From: Luidia sarsii
Taxonomy: Eukaryota > Echinodermata > Asteroidea > Paxillosida > Luidiidae
Assembly: GCA_949987565.1 (NCBI GenBank)
Contig: OX465115.1
Span: 5,669,870 to 5,733,869, forward strand
Direction of reading: 5' to 3'
DNA: 64,000 bases
Below, in pieces: positions 44,181-56,710 of the stretch. The notes under the pieces are model-generated. The model was not told the origin of the DNA and searched no databases. It saw only the letters and a program-made list of their open reading frames with translations. The translations under genes and the position numbers were made by a program. The first letter of the stretch is position 1; every line of letters begins with the position of its first letter.

Positions 44181-46144
44181 GAAAGAAAGGACTTAAAAGG
44201 ACCAAAATCCAAGTCTCAATAAAGGAAATGTCAGGCCCTGTACTTTAATGATTTCTGACTTTTGGGCTGGACAGAGATAGACATGGTTAGCAATAGTATT
44301 GTATATTGTGTCCTATAGTGCTATGGGCATGGCCAGGGTAATTTACTTATTATAGCATGCATAGAGCAAGGATGCTTAAGGATGTAGGGCTGTGGTCTTT
44401 AGTAAGAAAAAGAATAAACAAAGACCGCAGTTTGTACTTGGAACATCTGACAGGTCTATTTATCATTCCACACATGGAGTAATTCTGAATGAGGAGGAAA
44501 AACGCCCCCACACCAAGATTGAATTGAAGTGACCACAACAGAATCACAAGGTAAGGAGGGGGTGGTTTAGGATACTGGAAGAATGAAAAGAGACAAAAAC
44601 CACCAAAATCACCAAAAAATCATACAAAGGCGAGTAGTATCAAGTAGGCGAGAGGGTTTGGTGTTGTTTTTTTTTACTTGCAAGGTGGATAACATTATCA
44701 GAGAGTTTGGGGGGCCTCTAGTTGTGACTGTGAGACTTTTAGCCACAACCTTGCCGGAATCGAAAGCAAAACATACCCGTAGCCCTGAAACATAATGAAT
44801 AGCCCACAGGGGGGATTAGTTCTGGTACATGCTTAGTTTTCACGTTTACTGTGAGTGTGACAGCGGAGTTTGAGTCAATACTTGACAAACATTACCGGTA
44901 CTACAGGCGGAATACTGTAAAATTCTGTGAAATCAGGTCAGGCTCTGGAATGTAGCCCAATTTAATGTGTAATGGACATTACATTATATCTTTCAGTGCG
45001 GATTGCTACATGGATTGCAGGCCCTAATACTCAAGCTATGCCTTGATGCAAACCCCACATGTTCACGATTTCAGGACCGAGTACATGTAGCCGTGAAACC
45101 GCAAGTTACCATGTTGTAGACATGTTGCTGGCAATTCGCAATGAAATTTAGAACTGGGGAGGGCCCAATTTTAAAACCTTCCAGATGTTTTCATGTACGG
45201 TATGTGTGCATATTTGCAGGCAGCCATTCCTGACAAACCTTTTCTGTGTAGTATACCATGGAGGAAAAAGGGGGAGTATACCATGGAGCAATGAGTACCA
45301 GTACGTCGACTATTGTTAGTATAGTATACACATGTGCAGCTTGAGCGTATTGCGCCCTTAGCTTTTGTGCCTCAACTGAATTGTGAATGAAATTCCTGTG
45401 CCCCCAAAGAATGACCCTGACATAAATTCCACATTCTGCCCAACCGCAAAAAACCGATCCCTTTTCCATGCACTATTTGGCAAGGAATATTCTGGAGTGT
45501 GGGACGATGATTGAAACGCTTTCGCTCGCTTGTATCGAAGAAGGATGGGGCTTCATAATGTCAGACAAATTTTAACACCGATTCTTTCCTTTTTACTGGC
45601 TTTGAAGTCGGACTCTTTCTTTGTCAAATTGCACCCCGGCTCGCCCACATCGGTGGATGTTTTGATGGAGCGATCTGAAGAAAAAAAATTGGACAGCAAT
45701 TTTGGCTCTGACATGGAAATGCACAATGAATGTTGCGACTGCGATATAAATTGTTTATTATCCCACGCCTCCTTATCCAAAGAAAAGCCTTAAAAGAGCA
45801 GATCTGTCTGACAGGAATTACAATGTAGGAGTGAATCGTGAACAAGATGTGGGGGTGTTCAGCATTTTTAGAATACTTTGCGCCCCAAAGAAAGCCTTTA
45901 ACAATTTCAACAACAGTTTAAAAAAGAAAGTATGCTGCCTCGTAGTAAGCCATGTAGATTGTGAAAGCTATCCGTCTGTGTGGTTCATGGCCATTTGCAC
46001 AACCGTCAAAATCGCGAGTCAGATTTTGCTCAATGTCTGAGTTTTGGGACGTGCCTTCTTGCCTCTAGTAGGGGATTGAGCCTTTACCTTACAAAACACT
46101 AAACTTTCCTTGGGGGCCCTTGGTGCGTGTGTGTACTTATTGGA

Positions 46145-46398
46145 GAGGGGAAAGGGTGAGCGAGGGAGAGAGAGAGGGTGAGAGAGAAGAGACAGGTGGG
46201 AGAGAGAAAAGAGAGAGAGAAGAGAGGGAGAGAGAAAGGGAAGGAGAAAGAGATAAGTGAGGGAGAGAGAAAGAGAAGGAAAGAGAGAGGGGAGAGAGAG
46301 AGAAGAGAGGAGGAGAGAGAGAAGGGAGGGAGAGAGAGAGAGGGGGGTGAGAGAGAGAGAGGGAGAGAGAAGGAGAGAGAGAGAATGAGAGAGAGAGA

Positions 46399-46464
<66 letters not shown>

Positions 46465-46480
46465 GAAGGGGAAGGGGGAG
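46145..46480 (+). repeat. (GA)n homopurine tract
   Basis: Imperfect GAGAGG/GAGAGA repeats become an almost perfect (GA)n run at 46401-46460. The open frames on both strands (Glu/Arg or Ser/Leu runs) are artefacts of composition. Confidence 0.95.
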
Positions 46481-47464
46481 GGACCTTTGAAGGGGACTAA
46501 CAATCCGGCCTTAAATTAGCCATTTAGTGTCATTCTCCTTTCTACATTGAGGAGGTAATAGCCAGCCTTTGTTGGCGGGAATTAGAATGTAGGGCCAGGG
46601 GGGGTTTGTGGGACCTGAGAGGAGGTGGGAGTCACAGCTAACAGTGCAGCTTTAGTTTGTCCCGGAGAAAAGAAAAAGGGGGCGGGAGAGAGTCTGCAGT
46701 CATTCTGGTTAGACCGGAGTGGTTGTCTGTTTTGTTCTGGTAGCTCGTAGCTGGAAATGGGGTTCTGCAAACCTTACACTGTCCTTTCTTTTGCCCTTGC
46801 CTTTGCCCCATTCACGGCTGCCGGGTCTTGTTATTTTTTTTCCCCCTTCCCCTTATTATTAATGGGGTAAGTCAGAGTGAATGAATCGTAGTGAGAGATA
46901 TCCGGGCGGCTTGAATGATCCGTGTTGACCCTGTCTTCCCATAGGGGGGTGCTGGTACAGTGGAGCGGGATTTACTCTTGTTCTCCATTGAAACCTGTAA
47001 AAAAAAAGAGGGGGTGGTGTGGGGGCACATCACTCCGTAGGTTTAGGGAAATGAAAATACCATCTGATGGACGGGACAGGTTCGGCTGAGTGCTGCCTGG
47101 GTGTTCAAGGGGGAAAAAAACCACATTGCTGGTCACTCATCGCTTGGTATATACACACAAGATCTGTGAAGAACAAGTCCCAAATTTGCCCACGAATAAA
47201 GCACTGGCTCAATAGCTCTTTTTACACTTTGCCTTCCATTAGATCATATGTCACCAAAGATCATCTGAAGTCACTTAGAACTGCGTTCAAAAGGAGATAG
47301 TCAGTCTTTGTCTACATGTTCCGTACTTGTCTGTCTCCCTGTTGCCATGGAGTGCATGAGGTTGCCATGGAGTTGACACCGAGCCTAAGAAAGGAGGAAG
47401 TGGGGTTTTTTCTCCTTGCATTGGGAATGATCCTCACTTTTTGTTTAGAATTGCCATAGTTTTT

Positions 47465-47602
47465 GAAGGGTGATCAAAGTCACGCGATGTATCATTGCTG
47501 GTAGCGACGTTTCGGTTGCTGGAACTGCTAACGTTCATCAGGTTACAGCAACCAAAACGTCGCTACCAACAACGATACATCACGTGACTTTGATCACCCT
47601 TC
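47465..47602. repeat. 57-bp-arm hairpin with 24-base loop
   Basis: GAAGGGTGATCAAAGTCACG ... ACGTTTCGGTTGCTG (47465-47521) pairs with CAGCAACCAAAACGTCGCTA ... GTGACTTTGATCACCCTTC (47546-47602). 53 of 57 positions match and all four differences are transitions. The loop contains ACGTTCATCAGG. Confidence 0.92.
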
Positions 47603-48865
47603 TCCTTACCTGTACCACCGCGATGAACAACCCCTTGATTTGTGTAGTTTTTGTAAAAAAAAACATAGGCCTACAAGGGAGGGGGGTTATCCTTGCCACT
47701 GATATGGACTTATGCTGTAGTAGTGTAGTACTACTACTAGTGGTGTCGCTACTCACTAACATAGTTCAGTCATTGGGGCCCTGCTGTGTCTAGCTCCCAC
47801 AATGCACTCAATGGCGCTTAACCTCTCCACAATTTTATTGACATTACTCGGCTCCAAAACACCACAGATTTATTCAATTATTGTGTTTTTTTGACTCCCC
47901 CCCCCTATTCTGAATCAAGTAGACCTGTAGTTGACCCTTGGATGACACTCCCCCCCCCCTCCTAAAAAAAAACCGTCTCCATTTTCGGAGGAATTTACCT
48001 AAAGCAGAATTAGAAACTAGATATCATGGCTGAGCACAAACGTCCAAATTTGCCCCCTTAAACGGATTTGGAACTTGATATCATTGAACACCCATTGTCA
48101 AATTTCCAATACAAAGGGGGTTAGAGAGAAGCTATTGGTGACTGTCATGACGAGCCTAATATTTCTAAATGTGGTCTGGACATAGTGCTTTAGAATTAGG
48201 AAAGGAGTGAGAATATTGAGACGTGTTTGCAGTGTCTGTCAGTGGACAGGGGCTTGTGCGAGGGTTGAAAGGTCCTGACTAGAGTCGGTTTGCTTTCCGG
48301 ATTGAGATTTGAGGAGGCTGAAAGATTTGGCCAAGCTTTTTTCCCCCCCCTCGCTTTTGGGGAAAGGGGAACACAGTGACACTACACAGGCTGGGTTCAG
48401 CCGATCTGTGTGCTCAGAATGTTGACCTTTGGAATAGACCCATTTAGACTAGGGGTTTAGGAAGTGAATTGAGCAGAAACCAAACAGACCTGCCGGGACA
48501 TTTATTTTGAGATTAATCCTTCATTTTCCTCCATCAAAGTTTGTTTCTGTCTATTCTTTTCCTCTTTTTTTTTTTTTTGTAGCTTCATCCTAAGTCTACA
48601 CACCAATAATCGAGCGGAAGTTGGCACTGTGGTTTGACTTCCAGATTTCTACCTCTCCCCTCTCTGATGTAATTGTTTCTCTCCATTCAAAGTTGTCTGT
48701 TTGGGGTTTTTGGGTGCTAGTGTTGTGGTGTGGGGTTAACCGGTGGGAGGATGTGGTCATGAGTTTCCAAAAGGGTCTTCCAATGAAAATGGCCTTGTTT
48801 GCCTGAGTGCTTGGTTTGGTAGCATTTACGTGCATGTCCAGACTTGTTTTGTACACAAACTGGCC

Positions 48866-49065
48866 TACATGTACATGTACATGTATTGTACATGCATTGT
48901 ACAGTGTACATGTACTGTACATGGTCGTCCATCTACCTGTGCATACATGTACATGTACGTATAGTACATGTACATTGTAAATGCTCACCGAATTTTACAC
49001 TCTATACATGCAGAGTGAGCCAGAATGGAAACTACATGTACAGTACATGTACATGCATGTACCAT
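48866..49065. repeat. Cluster of overlapping ACATGT/GTACAT palindromes
   Basis: TACATGTACATGTACATGTA and related TGTACATGCATTGTACAGTG segments fill 48866-48975 and recur at 49033-49065. Almost any substring is self-complementary. Confidence 0.85.
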
Positions 49066-49660
49066 AAGCATGGGCTTGTGATGATGCAATGATGGCCTTG
49101 TCCTTGCAGCATTGCAACAGTGGCTACAGCTGCAAATTGCAAAGAGTCAGTCTGATCACTCTGATGCAACCTACATGTACCAGCCAGCGGGTGCATGCAG
49201 CTCTCATACTCATAGACTTGTCTGTGATGACCAGCCCTAGCCATTGAATTCGGACAATGCCATGATTGCAAACATTGTACACACACAATGTACCCGCCCT
49301 GAATTATTGAAACTCAACCAGACAGCCCGCCATTTTGTCTGCTCAGCCACTGGCTGGCAGACAATGTGTGTGCTCAATTGGTGTGTAGTTTGTGTACACA
49401 GGGTATGTACTAAAGCAATGAATCCTCCTACTGGGTTACCCTGAATTGTCTTCCCATTGTCTTTTCTGATCCATGTTCCTTGAAACTGAAAGAGGTGACT
49501 TGGTGTCGCCACAAACTTTTCATGTGGAAAGAAATAGCTGTCAAATTTACCGGAGTAGAGCAACATATTGTATCACTGTCGTTACAAATTTGCATAATTG
49601 ATCCAACTACTGTACCAAGTTCAAATTGGGAAAGTTTGAAAATGTTGTTGAATAGGGTAA

Positions 49661-50044
49661 AGTCGCCTACACAACATTGGTAAGATTAAACAACCGAAAT
49701 GTTCACAGATTTACATGAAAATTATACAGTTTGAAGATGGTTATAGTAGAAACTTCGCACTGAAATATTTTTGTAAAATGCTGTATTTTTTAAGAAAAGA
49801 CTGAAGAAATAGTTTACATCTCATGTACCCCAGGGGTAGATCTGAACGATTTTTCGGAACAATTATAGTTGAATGCTGCATTTTCGCGAAACAAATGAAG
49901 CGGTTTTTCACTACCCGGTATTTCCTCGAGACACGTTTTGTGGATTGAGCTGAATTCTTCACAGGTGTGCTATTTCATGGATATGTTGGACCAGACAACG
50001 TATACGTATGCTATTCTTTGACCTTGACCAATGTTGTGTAAAGT
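49661..50044. repeat. TTAA MITE family, copy 3 (termini decayed)
   Basis: CGCCTACACAACATTGGTAA at the left and GACCAATGTTGTGTAAAG at the right, with the interior of copies 1 and 2 (ATTATACAGTTTGAAGATGG; GTGTGCTATTTCATGGATAT). Short insertions such as TGTACCCCAGGGGTA are specific to this copy. Confidence 0.8.
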
Positions 50045-51672
50045 TGGTGGTATCTCAAACTCAAAGGATTTGTCAAGGGGACGCGGGATCACCTCAGCGA
50101 CACCTCAGAGGATAGCGATCATTTGTAGCCAGACCCCCGAATGTGTTTTTGATCATCAGCAGAGATGAACTTTGCACAAGCTGTACTTTGCACTGTGACT
50201 GTCAAGGGTTTCTGAGCCGGTTGAGATTGTGACCTCATGTTATCTGAGACTGCTAATAAGCTGTTGAAACTGATTTTTATAGGCAGTTATTAATGAATTG
50301 CTTGCTTAAAAGTTTAAACAATTTTGAAGGGCTTTTTTGGGTTGTCAGTTATTTTTAGTATTATAACACGGTACATGCTTAGCAATTGTGGTTGATTATG
50401 TCAGTCTGTGTTCAGTGTTTACCTTCAGTGCTCGTGTCATGGAAACTGCTGTGGGGAACATTTTGTAACAAAAGTTAAGGGTACGTGTATGAATATTGGG
50501 GGGAAAAACTGAGAGATTAAGATTTTAGCTCCATGCTCCAGTGTGCTCCACACTGACACAAGCACTGGTAATAGTTGGAATCCAGCAGTCTCCTGACGAC
50601 TGGCTGACTACACGCACTGCCTAAAACGTTGAGTTATTGGCTCTTTTCAGAGGCACACTCCGTCTCAACTCTCAAAAGAGATGGTTGACATGCTGTCAGC
50701 ATGTCACAGAGAACCTCCCACTTGATTTTACCCATTATTTTCAGAATTATTACAACAACTGCCATAGAGTTGTGTGCTGCATGTACAGTACAGGGTACAT
50801 GCAGAGCGCTGAATACCGGTACAGTGCGTCATTTTACATGGCTGAGAATTTACCTTGAATGAAGTAAGAGGAAAAAGACATTGCTCTCTGACATCTGTAA
50901 GCCTCAGTGAATGAATCTACAGATGTAACCTAGTGGGTAGCAGGACACACATCACACAAAGTGAATGTTTTCAATGGCTCACAATTTGAGGTTCACTGAA
51001 GCAACCTTCAATGCAAACACAGAGTTTTAATGTTACAAAGCTTGCACAGACACCCCACTGTGAACACAGTGAATGTGATATATAGTGTCATGCGTGCATC
51101 TCTGCAAAAACATCAGATGTTCTGGGAAAGAAAACTATCTCTACACACGTACGAATGTTTATCATTTTCGACACATCATGCCAACTGTACATTGTATGAT
51201 CGTGACATCTTTGCCACGGACGTGTGAAAACTAAACTTCAAACTTTGTTTTCCTCGTCGTGTTTTGGTTTTTTTTTTTGAGAAGAGCTTGTTTTAAAGTT
51301 TGCGCTTCAACTTTTGATAGTCCTGGCCGTTTCCGGGCAACCTCGGAGGTAGACTTTGATCGTGTTTGCTCCGCTCTCCACTCTTTGGGTCATTAAATCC
51401 GGTCGAGCAATTGAAGAGTGAGGTCTGAAGAAAAATGAAAAGAATCTCATGCAAATACCATTGCATTTACAATTGTACAAGTATCTGTATCAGATCTGAT
51501 TTTGATATTATTTTTTTTATTATTATTATTTTTTTTCATACAAAACATTGGTGGTGGGGGGAACCCTGGGGTTTGCACATGTTTTTGGCCGTTTGTTTCG
51601 TGGATCCAGAAGTAGATCAGTGGTCCATGCACTGGTTCTCTCCATCAAATAGGCCAAGGCCTTAGCTTATGT

Positions 51673-52151
51673 CACTGCGTTCACACTTGATCCCGCAAGG
51701 AGGATCAGATCCTGCGGTCATGGAGGATCTGATCCAGTGCTGTGTTCACAGTGGATCCCGATCCTGCATTGATCGCGCATTGAGCAGCGGTAACGCTCTC
51801 CAAAGGTTATCCATGTAGGTCACTAGTCATGTGCAGTAGAACGTCAGCACGGCCATGACGCGCGAAACACATTTAAACACATACATGTACACAAAGTCTT
51901 GTTTTTGCGCGTTTTTCCAGGCATGGGCCGGATGTGGTCGCTGTAATCCGCAGGATCAGATCCCGCATTGCGTCCACACTTGCATGTTGATCTCGCATGC
52001 GGGATCAGACCCGGGTCTGATCCTTCCCAAAAGGAGGATCAGATCCCGGGATCTGATCCTGATCGCGTAAGCGTTCACACTTGCGTTGATTGCCCTTTGA
52101 TCGCCCTTGCGGGATCTGATCCTCCTTGCGGGATCAAGTGTGAACGCAGTG
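51673..52151. repeat. CACTG...CAGTG element with 40-bp perfect termini and GATC-dense ends
   Basis: Termini 51673-51712 (CACTGCGTTCACACTTGATC ...) and 52112-52151 are perfect inverted copies. TGT flanks both sides (51670-51672; 52152-52154), consistent with a 3-bp target duplication. Inside both ends, GGATCAGATCC-type units repeat in both orientations, giving 22 GATC in 479 bases, with none at 51781-51950. CACTR termini, 3-bp duplications and subterminal repeats are hallmarks of CACTA (CMC/EnSpm) transposons; no transposase is encoded. Confidence 0.88.
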
Positions 52152-53544
52152 TGTGAGAACTCAGTCATGGATCACTGATTCAGATCCTCTGGTGAAATAG
52201 TGAAGGCTTCTGGTGTTGGAAGAAGGAAAACCAAATTGTCCGACTCGCGAAACCCAGTTAACCCTCACAAACTTCCTTCAAATTCCCCTCAAAAGTAACC
52301 ACAGTTTTCCCTAAAGAACTCGCCACAAAGTTCCTACAGTACAGAGGTCCAGAAGATTCCTAGTCAACTCCCATACACTGATACAGGCCCCACTCCTGCA
52401 ACATTTCCAAAAACTTCCTGAAAAACTGCCAGCAAGTTTGCACAAAACTCCTGCAAGTCGTCAAAAAGTATCATCCCTGAAGACAACCCAGATTGCAGTT
52501 CAGGGTACAGGTTTCTCTCTGGAATTTTTTGGAGCACTTTGTACATAACAAGGGCCTGTTGCCAGCGTTGGCGTTTTGTTTATCACATGAAATGGTCCTT
52601 GGAGAATCTCCCTTGGGCACCGTCAAGAACTGATGCACATTTTTATTTGTGATAAATTCCATTCTTGAACGAAAAAAGAAAGATTACTTTGTTTCTTCCT
52701 CCAGTCATTTGTCCTTTTGTTTGGAATAGAGGAGTCAACTGACCACAATATTTATCATTTGTTTATTTTAAAAACTTTTACAGATGTTCTCCCTCCATGT
52801 TTAATCTTGTGACCTGCTCTTCACTAAGCCGACCTTTGACTTCAAGGTTACAGCTAAACACGGATTGTACAACTTGCAGAACCTCATTAAAATTGTTGCA
52901 GGGACTCCGGAAAGATTTATGATGTGCCAGACTCGGAATGAAGTATCATCTTCCTGTAAACCTCCTTGACTTCTGAAGATCCATCTTGCAATAGTTGACA
53001 AATTGGCCTATTCTCAGGCAAGAGAGACACAAAAGTGTCGACACAGATGGTTTCTTGTGCTCTTATCTGCGACCTCTTCTTACATCTGACCTCAGCATGA
53101 CCTTTCCTTATCATCCTTAACATGAAATCTTTTGAGGCTTGGGTGAAAGAAAGCATTGACTAGAATTACTCCTAACATTTTGAAAAATTGGAGTAGATAG
53201 ATCTTCTGTCCGTCTTTGCTGTAGGGCAGGGTGATTTTTATCAGACCGTTGCTTACCCTTCCTACTGGGAATAGCTTTGCAACAGTGCATGCTGCTTCTT
53301 AAGATTTCTGGTGCCTCCAGCGAGGAGTCTTGTGTTTTGCTTTCGCTGAACTAATTTCTCCTCCAGCCAGCCACCTCACTGAGACTGAACTGCTGACCTT
53401 TCCCAAGCCTTTACCTCTCGGCAAAAGTACTGATACATGTCCCAAACCAGTGGCTCATGTGATCTGATGCTCAGAGTTCTTTTTCGCAACCTAGGGCCAA
53501 ACAGATGTTGAAAATAAATAGATAAATAAATAGATATACACAAA

Positions 53545-53665
53545 TGTTGCAAACTGCTTACTGACTAAAATTACCAAAATGCAAATCTCAAAATTTAGTG
53601 GGCCTGATGTTTCAATCCTAGTGCTAGGATCGAAACGTCAGACTCAGGCCCACTAGATTTTGAAA
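53545..53665. repeat. R1 foldback hairpin with leader
   Basis: Leader TGCAAACTGCTTACTGACTA then GTGGGCCTGATGTTTCAATC CTAG, mirrored by CTAGGATCGAAACGTCAG and GGCCCAC. Here the loop-side AGCAGGACC part is deleted, so the two core halves meet almost directly. Confidence 0.8.
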
Positions 53666-56584
53666 TAAATAAATTAAAAAATAGAAAAAATAAAAATATA
53701 CAGGGAAACTGGTTTCCTAGCAACCATTCAGCAACCATTTTGAATGTCCTCAACAATTTAGAGTGCCCTGATGTTTCAGGAGCCTTCAAGCTTTCTTGAA
53801 GGTAGAGGAATGTCTTTGAGAAATGCTTTCTGCCTTTGGGAAAGGTCCTGCTTGGAGCAGAATCTCGGGTCCAAATTAAATTGATGCATTTGGGTCAGTT
53901 AATTTAGTAAATCTGCACTTTGCAAGATTTGTGTATTGCTTGTAGTTGTAGTATTGTATTCCTCTATCCTGTACAAACTTATTTTTGATTGGGGCTAGAA
54001 AAACAAAATTATGGAGTCGGAGTGACTATTGAACCAAAGTCTGCCATTGGCAAACAGGGTTTTTTTCAGTTGTGGTTGCCATGTGTGACAGTTGCTAGGC
54101 AGCTGGTATCCATGCAAACTGCAAAGCCTCTCATAAGTCATATAGGCTGTCACCATGGGCCAAAAACTGTTGGTGGGTGGGGGGGGGGGTTGGTGAGGAG
54201 AGTGAAAAGGGGGGATCAGGGGGGAATTTCTGACGACTTTCTTGAACTTGACAGGATCCCATGCACCAGTTAAACAGCTGTGCAACACATGTCCATTGCC
54301 GACAAACTCATAAAAAATGGCCGCATGCTGGAATTGCACATACACACAAGCAACACAAAAGAAATTGAAGAGGGGGGGAATGTTTGTTGACATTTGCACC
54401 AATTCTTGAGGGGAAAAAAACGAGACGAAATCTTTGAAGAAACATATCTATAAGTAATTGTGTGATAATTTGAGGGACTTGAAATGCATTTACCGGGCAT
54501 ATGGCGAGGGCCGTCGGGTTGGGAACAGCTTGCAGTTTGTGAGACATTTGGTGGAAGGCAAAAGAGGAATTCTGTTCTGCTAATCCAAATCCTGACAATC
54601 TGAATCTGAAGAAAGTAAGCAGGCGTAACCAAAAAAAAATGAAGTTTAACCTAAATCTTGTCTCCAAAACACTTGGTCTGCAAGAACAGATTTTTGAATT
54701 GTGATCCACTTTTTGATGATTTTTTCCCAGTAGGAAAATTTGGAAATACTGCTAGACTCATTTCATTATCTACAGGCCCCTGGCCAGTGGTACCAGTGCA
54801 AGTTTCCACTCTCCAGCTCACCCGAGTTCCATCTGCCGTTTGCAAAATTTAAATCCAGCGATTTCAACAAGAGGCATTTCTGACATTAATTTGTTTATTT
54901 GCCTTGGTGCCATTCTGTTAGTTCCAAGTGTGACAGTCACGAAGGACATTTAGACTCGAAGCCCACTTTATTTAAGAAATGTGAACCGCTCTTTAAGACA
55001 TTAAGGACATCTGAGAGAGGATCGGATGGTGCTGCGAGGCCCATTTCCTTTCTCCTTTATTCTTGGCCTCTCCTCTCTCCCTCCCTCCTTCCCGCTTCAT
55101 TTCATTTCCAGCAGTGGTCCACTCAAGAGGCCATTATTCTTCTCTGCCAACTTAAGCGATTTTTCTCCCTCATTAGAGAGCTAAACAGATCCAACTAGAG
55201 GACTTCAATCTCCCCCTTCCCTAGTGGTTTACCACAAAAAAAAGAGAAAGATGTACTCATTTGGTTAGAGGCTGCTAGTACATGCAGCCCCCTGGGCAAG
55301 AAGCCTTCCATGCTGCCTGTGTGTGTTGTATAGGGAGGGGGTGGCTACATGTACATGTACCAGACATCTGTGTTTTAACTGGCCCACCTATCATCCAACT
55401 GTCTTGCATTTTGGGCGGCTTGTTGTTTGTATTTCAGAGACAGATGGAATGAGAAAGAAATGAGGCCAACATTGAGATAAAGAGAGCATTTTTTGTGTTT
55501 TTTGCCTAACTTTTTCTCAGTGTTATTCTTTGGTAAATCAAACATGGCTGGTAACTGGGGGTTTCACTTTCAGGAAGGGCTTTGCACTTCTTGGTGTAGG
55601 CCTATGTACCTGATACACTATGCTCAGTGCTTTGCCCATTTGCCATCCATCCAAGTGGATTAAAACAGTTACCGTGTGAAGTGATGTCATCACACAATCG
55701 CCCCCAAATAGTAATATTTGCTCAGTGTTAAGCCAAATCCATTGATACCAGGCAACCAGTTATAGTACTATCTCCATCAGTCCATGCATATCAGACATCT
55801 GAGCATTGCGGTTGATATACGATACCAAACCGCAGGTCTCATACCACACCCACAAATAATGTCCAACGCCTTGGACGATCTCAGTGCCAATTTGGTGATG
55901 CAACTTGGAAGTTTGTGGGCAGGGAGTTCACCCACACAGGTCAAACATTCAGCCTCCGCATTTTGAGATTAAAGGGAAAGAAAATCAAAGAGGGGAAGAT
56001 CTGAGGAGAAAGATAACTGGAATGGAGGTCAACGTTGAACCTAGAAGAAGGATTGCAAAATGGTGTTAGACATTCCTTGTTTGGAATATGTATCACAAAG
56101 TGAAAAAAAAATAACTGTTAAATTTTTTTTCCTGGGGTCCTGCTAGGAGCTTACATGTTACCTCGAGAATGGAAATAACAGACCCCTACAGGCTACATTT
56201 TTTATTCATTTTTTTGTGTGATGTTAGTCAATTAGTTAGCTGCAGTTTGCATGTTTTTTTAATGTGTATTACATGATTACATCGCAAAAGTAAAAATTAA
56301 TTTGAAGCTCTCAAACTGCATGTCGTCAAAAGGATGCATGGTTTGACACAAATTGCCATACCACTGCCCTCTCTAAAAAAGGACAATTTATCAAGTGGTG
56401 ATTCCGTTCATAAGATTTCTCTTCAACTGGTATGATATTCATTTCCCGATAAACCTTCACTTTTGCTCGTCCATGTTTGTAATTGTGGTTGAGCTTATAA
56501 CTCGGCAGGGTGCTAATGACCCAGCGTGACATAAGCCTCCTTGACTCATGACAAATTGGTGGTCGTATCGTGCAAGTTTCCAGT

Positions 56585-56710
56585 GGCGGGACAGGGACTT
56601 GAACCTGAGACCTCTGGTACAAGCACTCTTCTGAGCTATCCAGCCCTTACAACATGTAGATTGTGGCCTTCCCAAATAGTCAACTAGTCTTTGCCAGGGT
56701 GGGGGCACCA
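56585..56710 (-). repeat. tRNA-derived SINE (family A)
   Basis: Minus strand: leader GGCAAAGACTAGTTGACTAT, TTGGGAAGGCC, then GGGCTGGATAGCTCAG, GAGGTCTCAGGTTCAAGTCC (box B) and CTGTCCCGCC. It shows the intact leader from which the 24.1-kb minisatellite unit can be derived. Confidence 0.8.

Noticed and set aside
46099..46519. Open frames of Glu/Arg or Ser/Leu repeats
   Set aside because: They are artefacts of the (GA)n tract.
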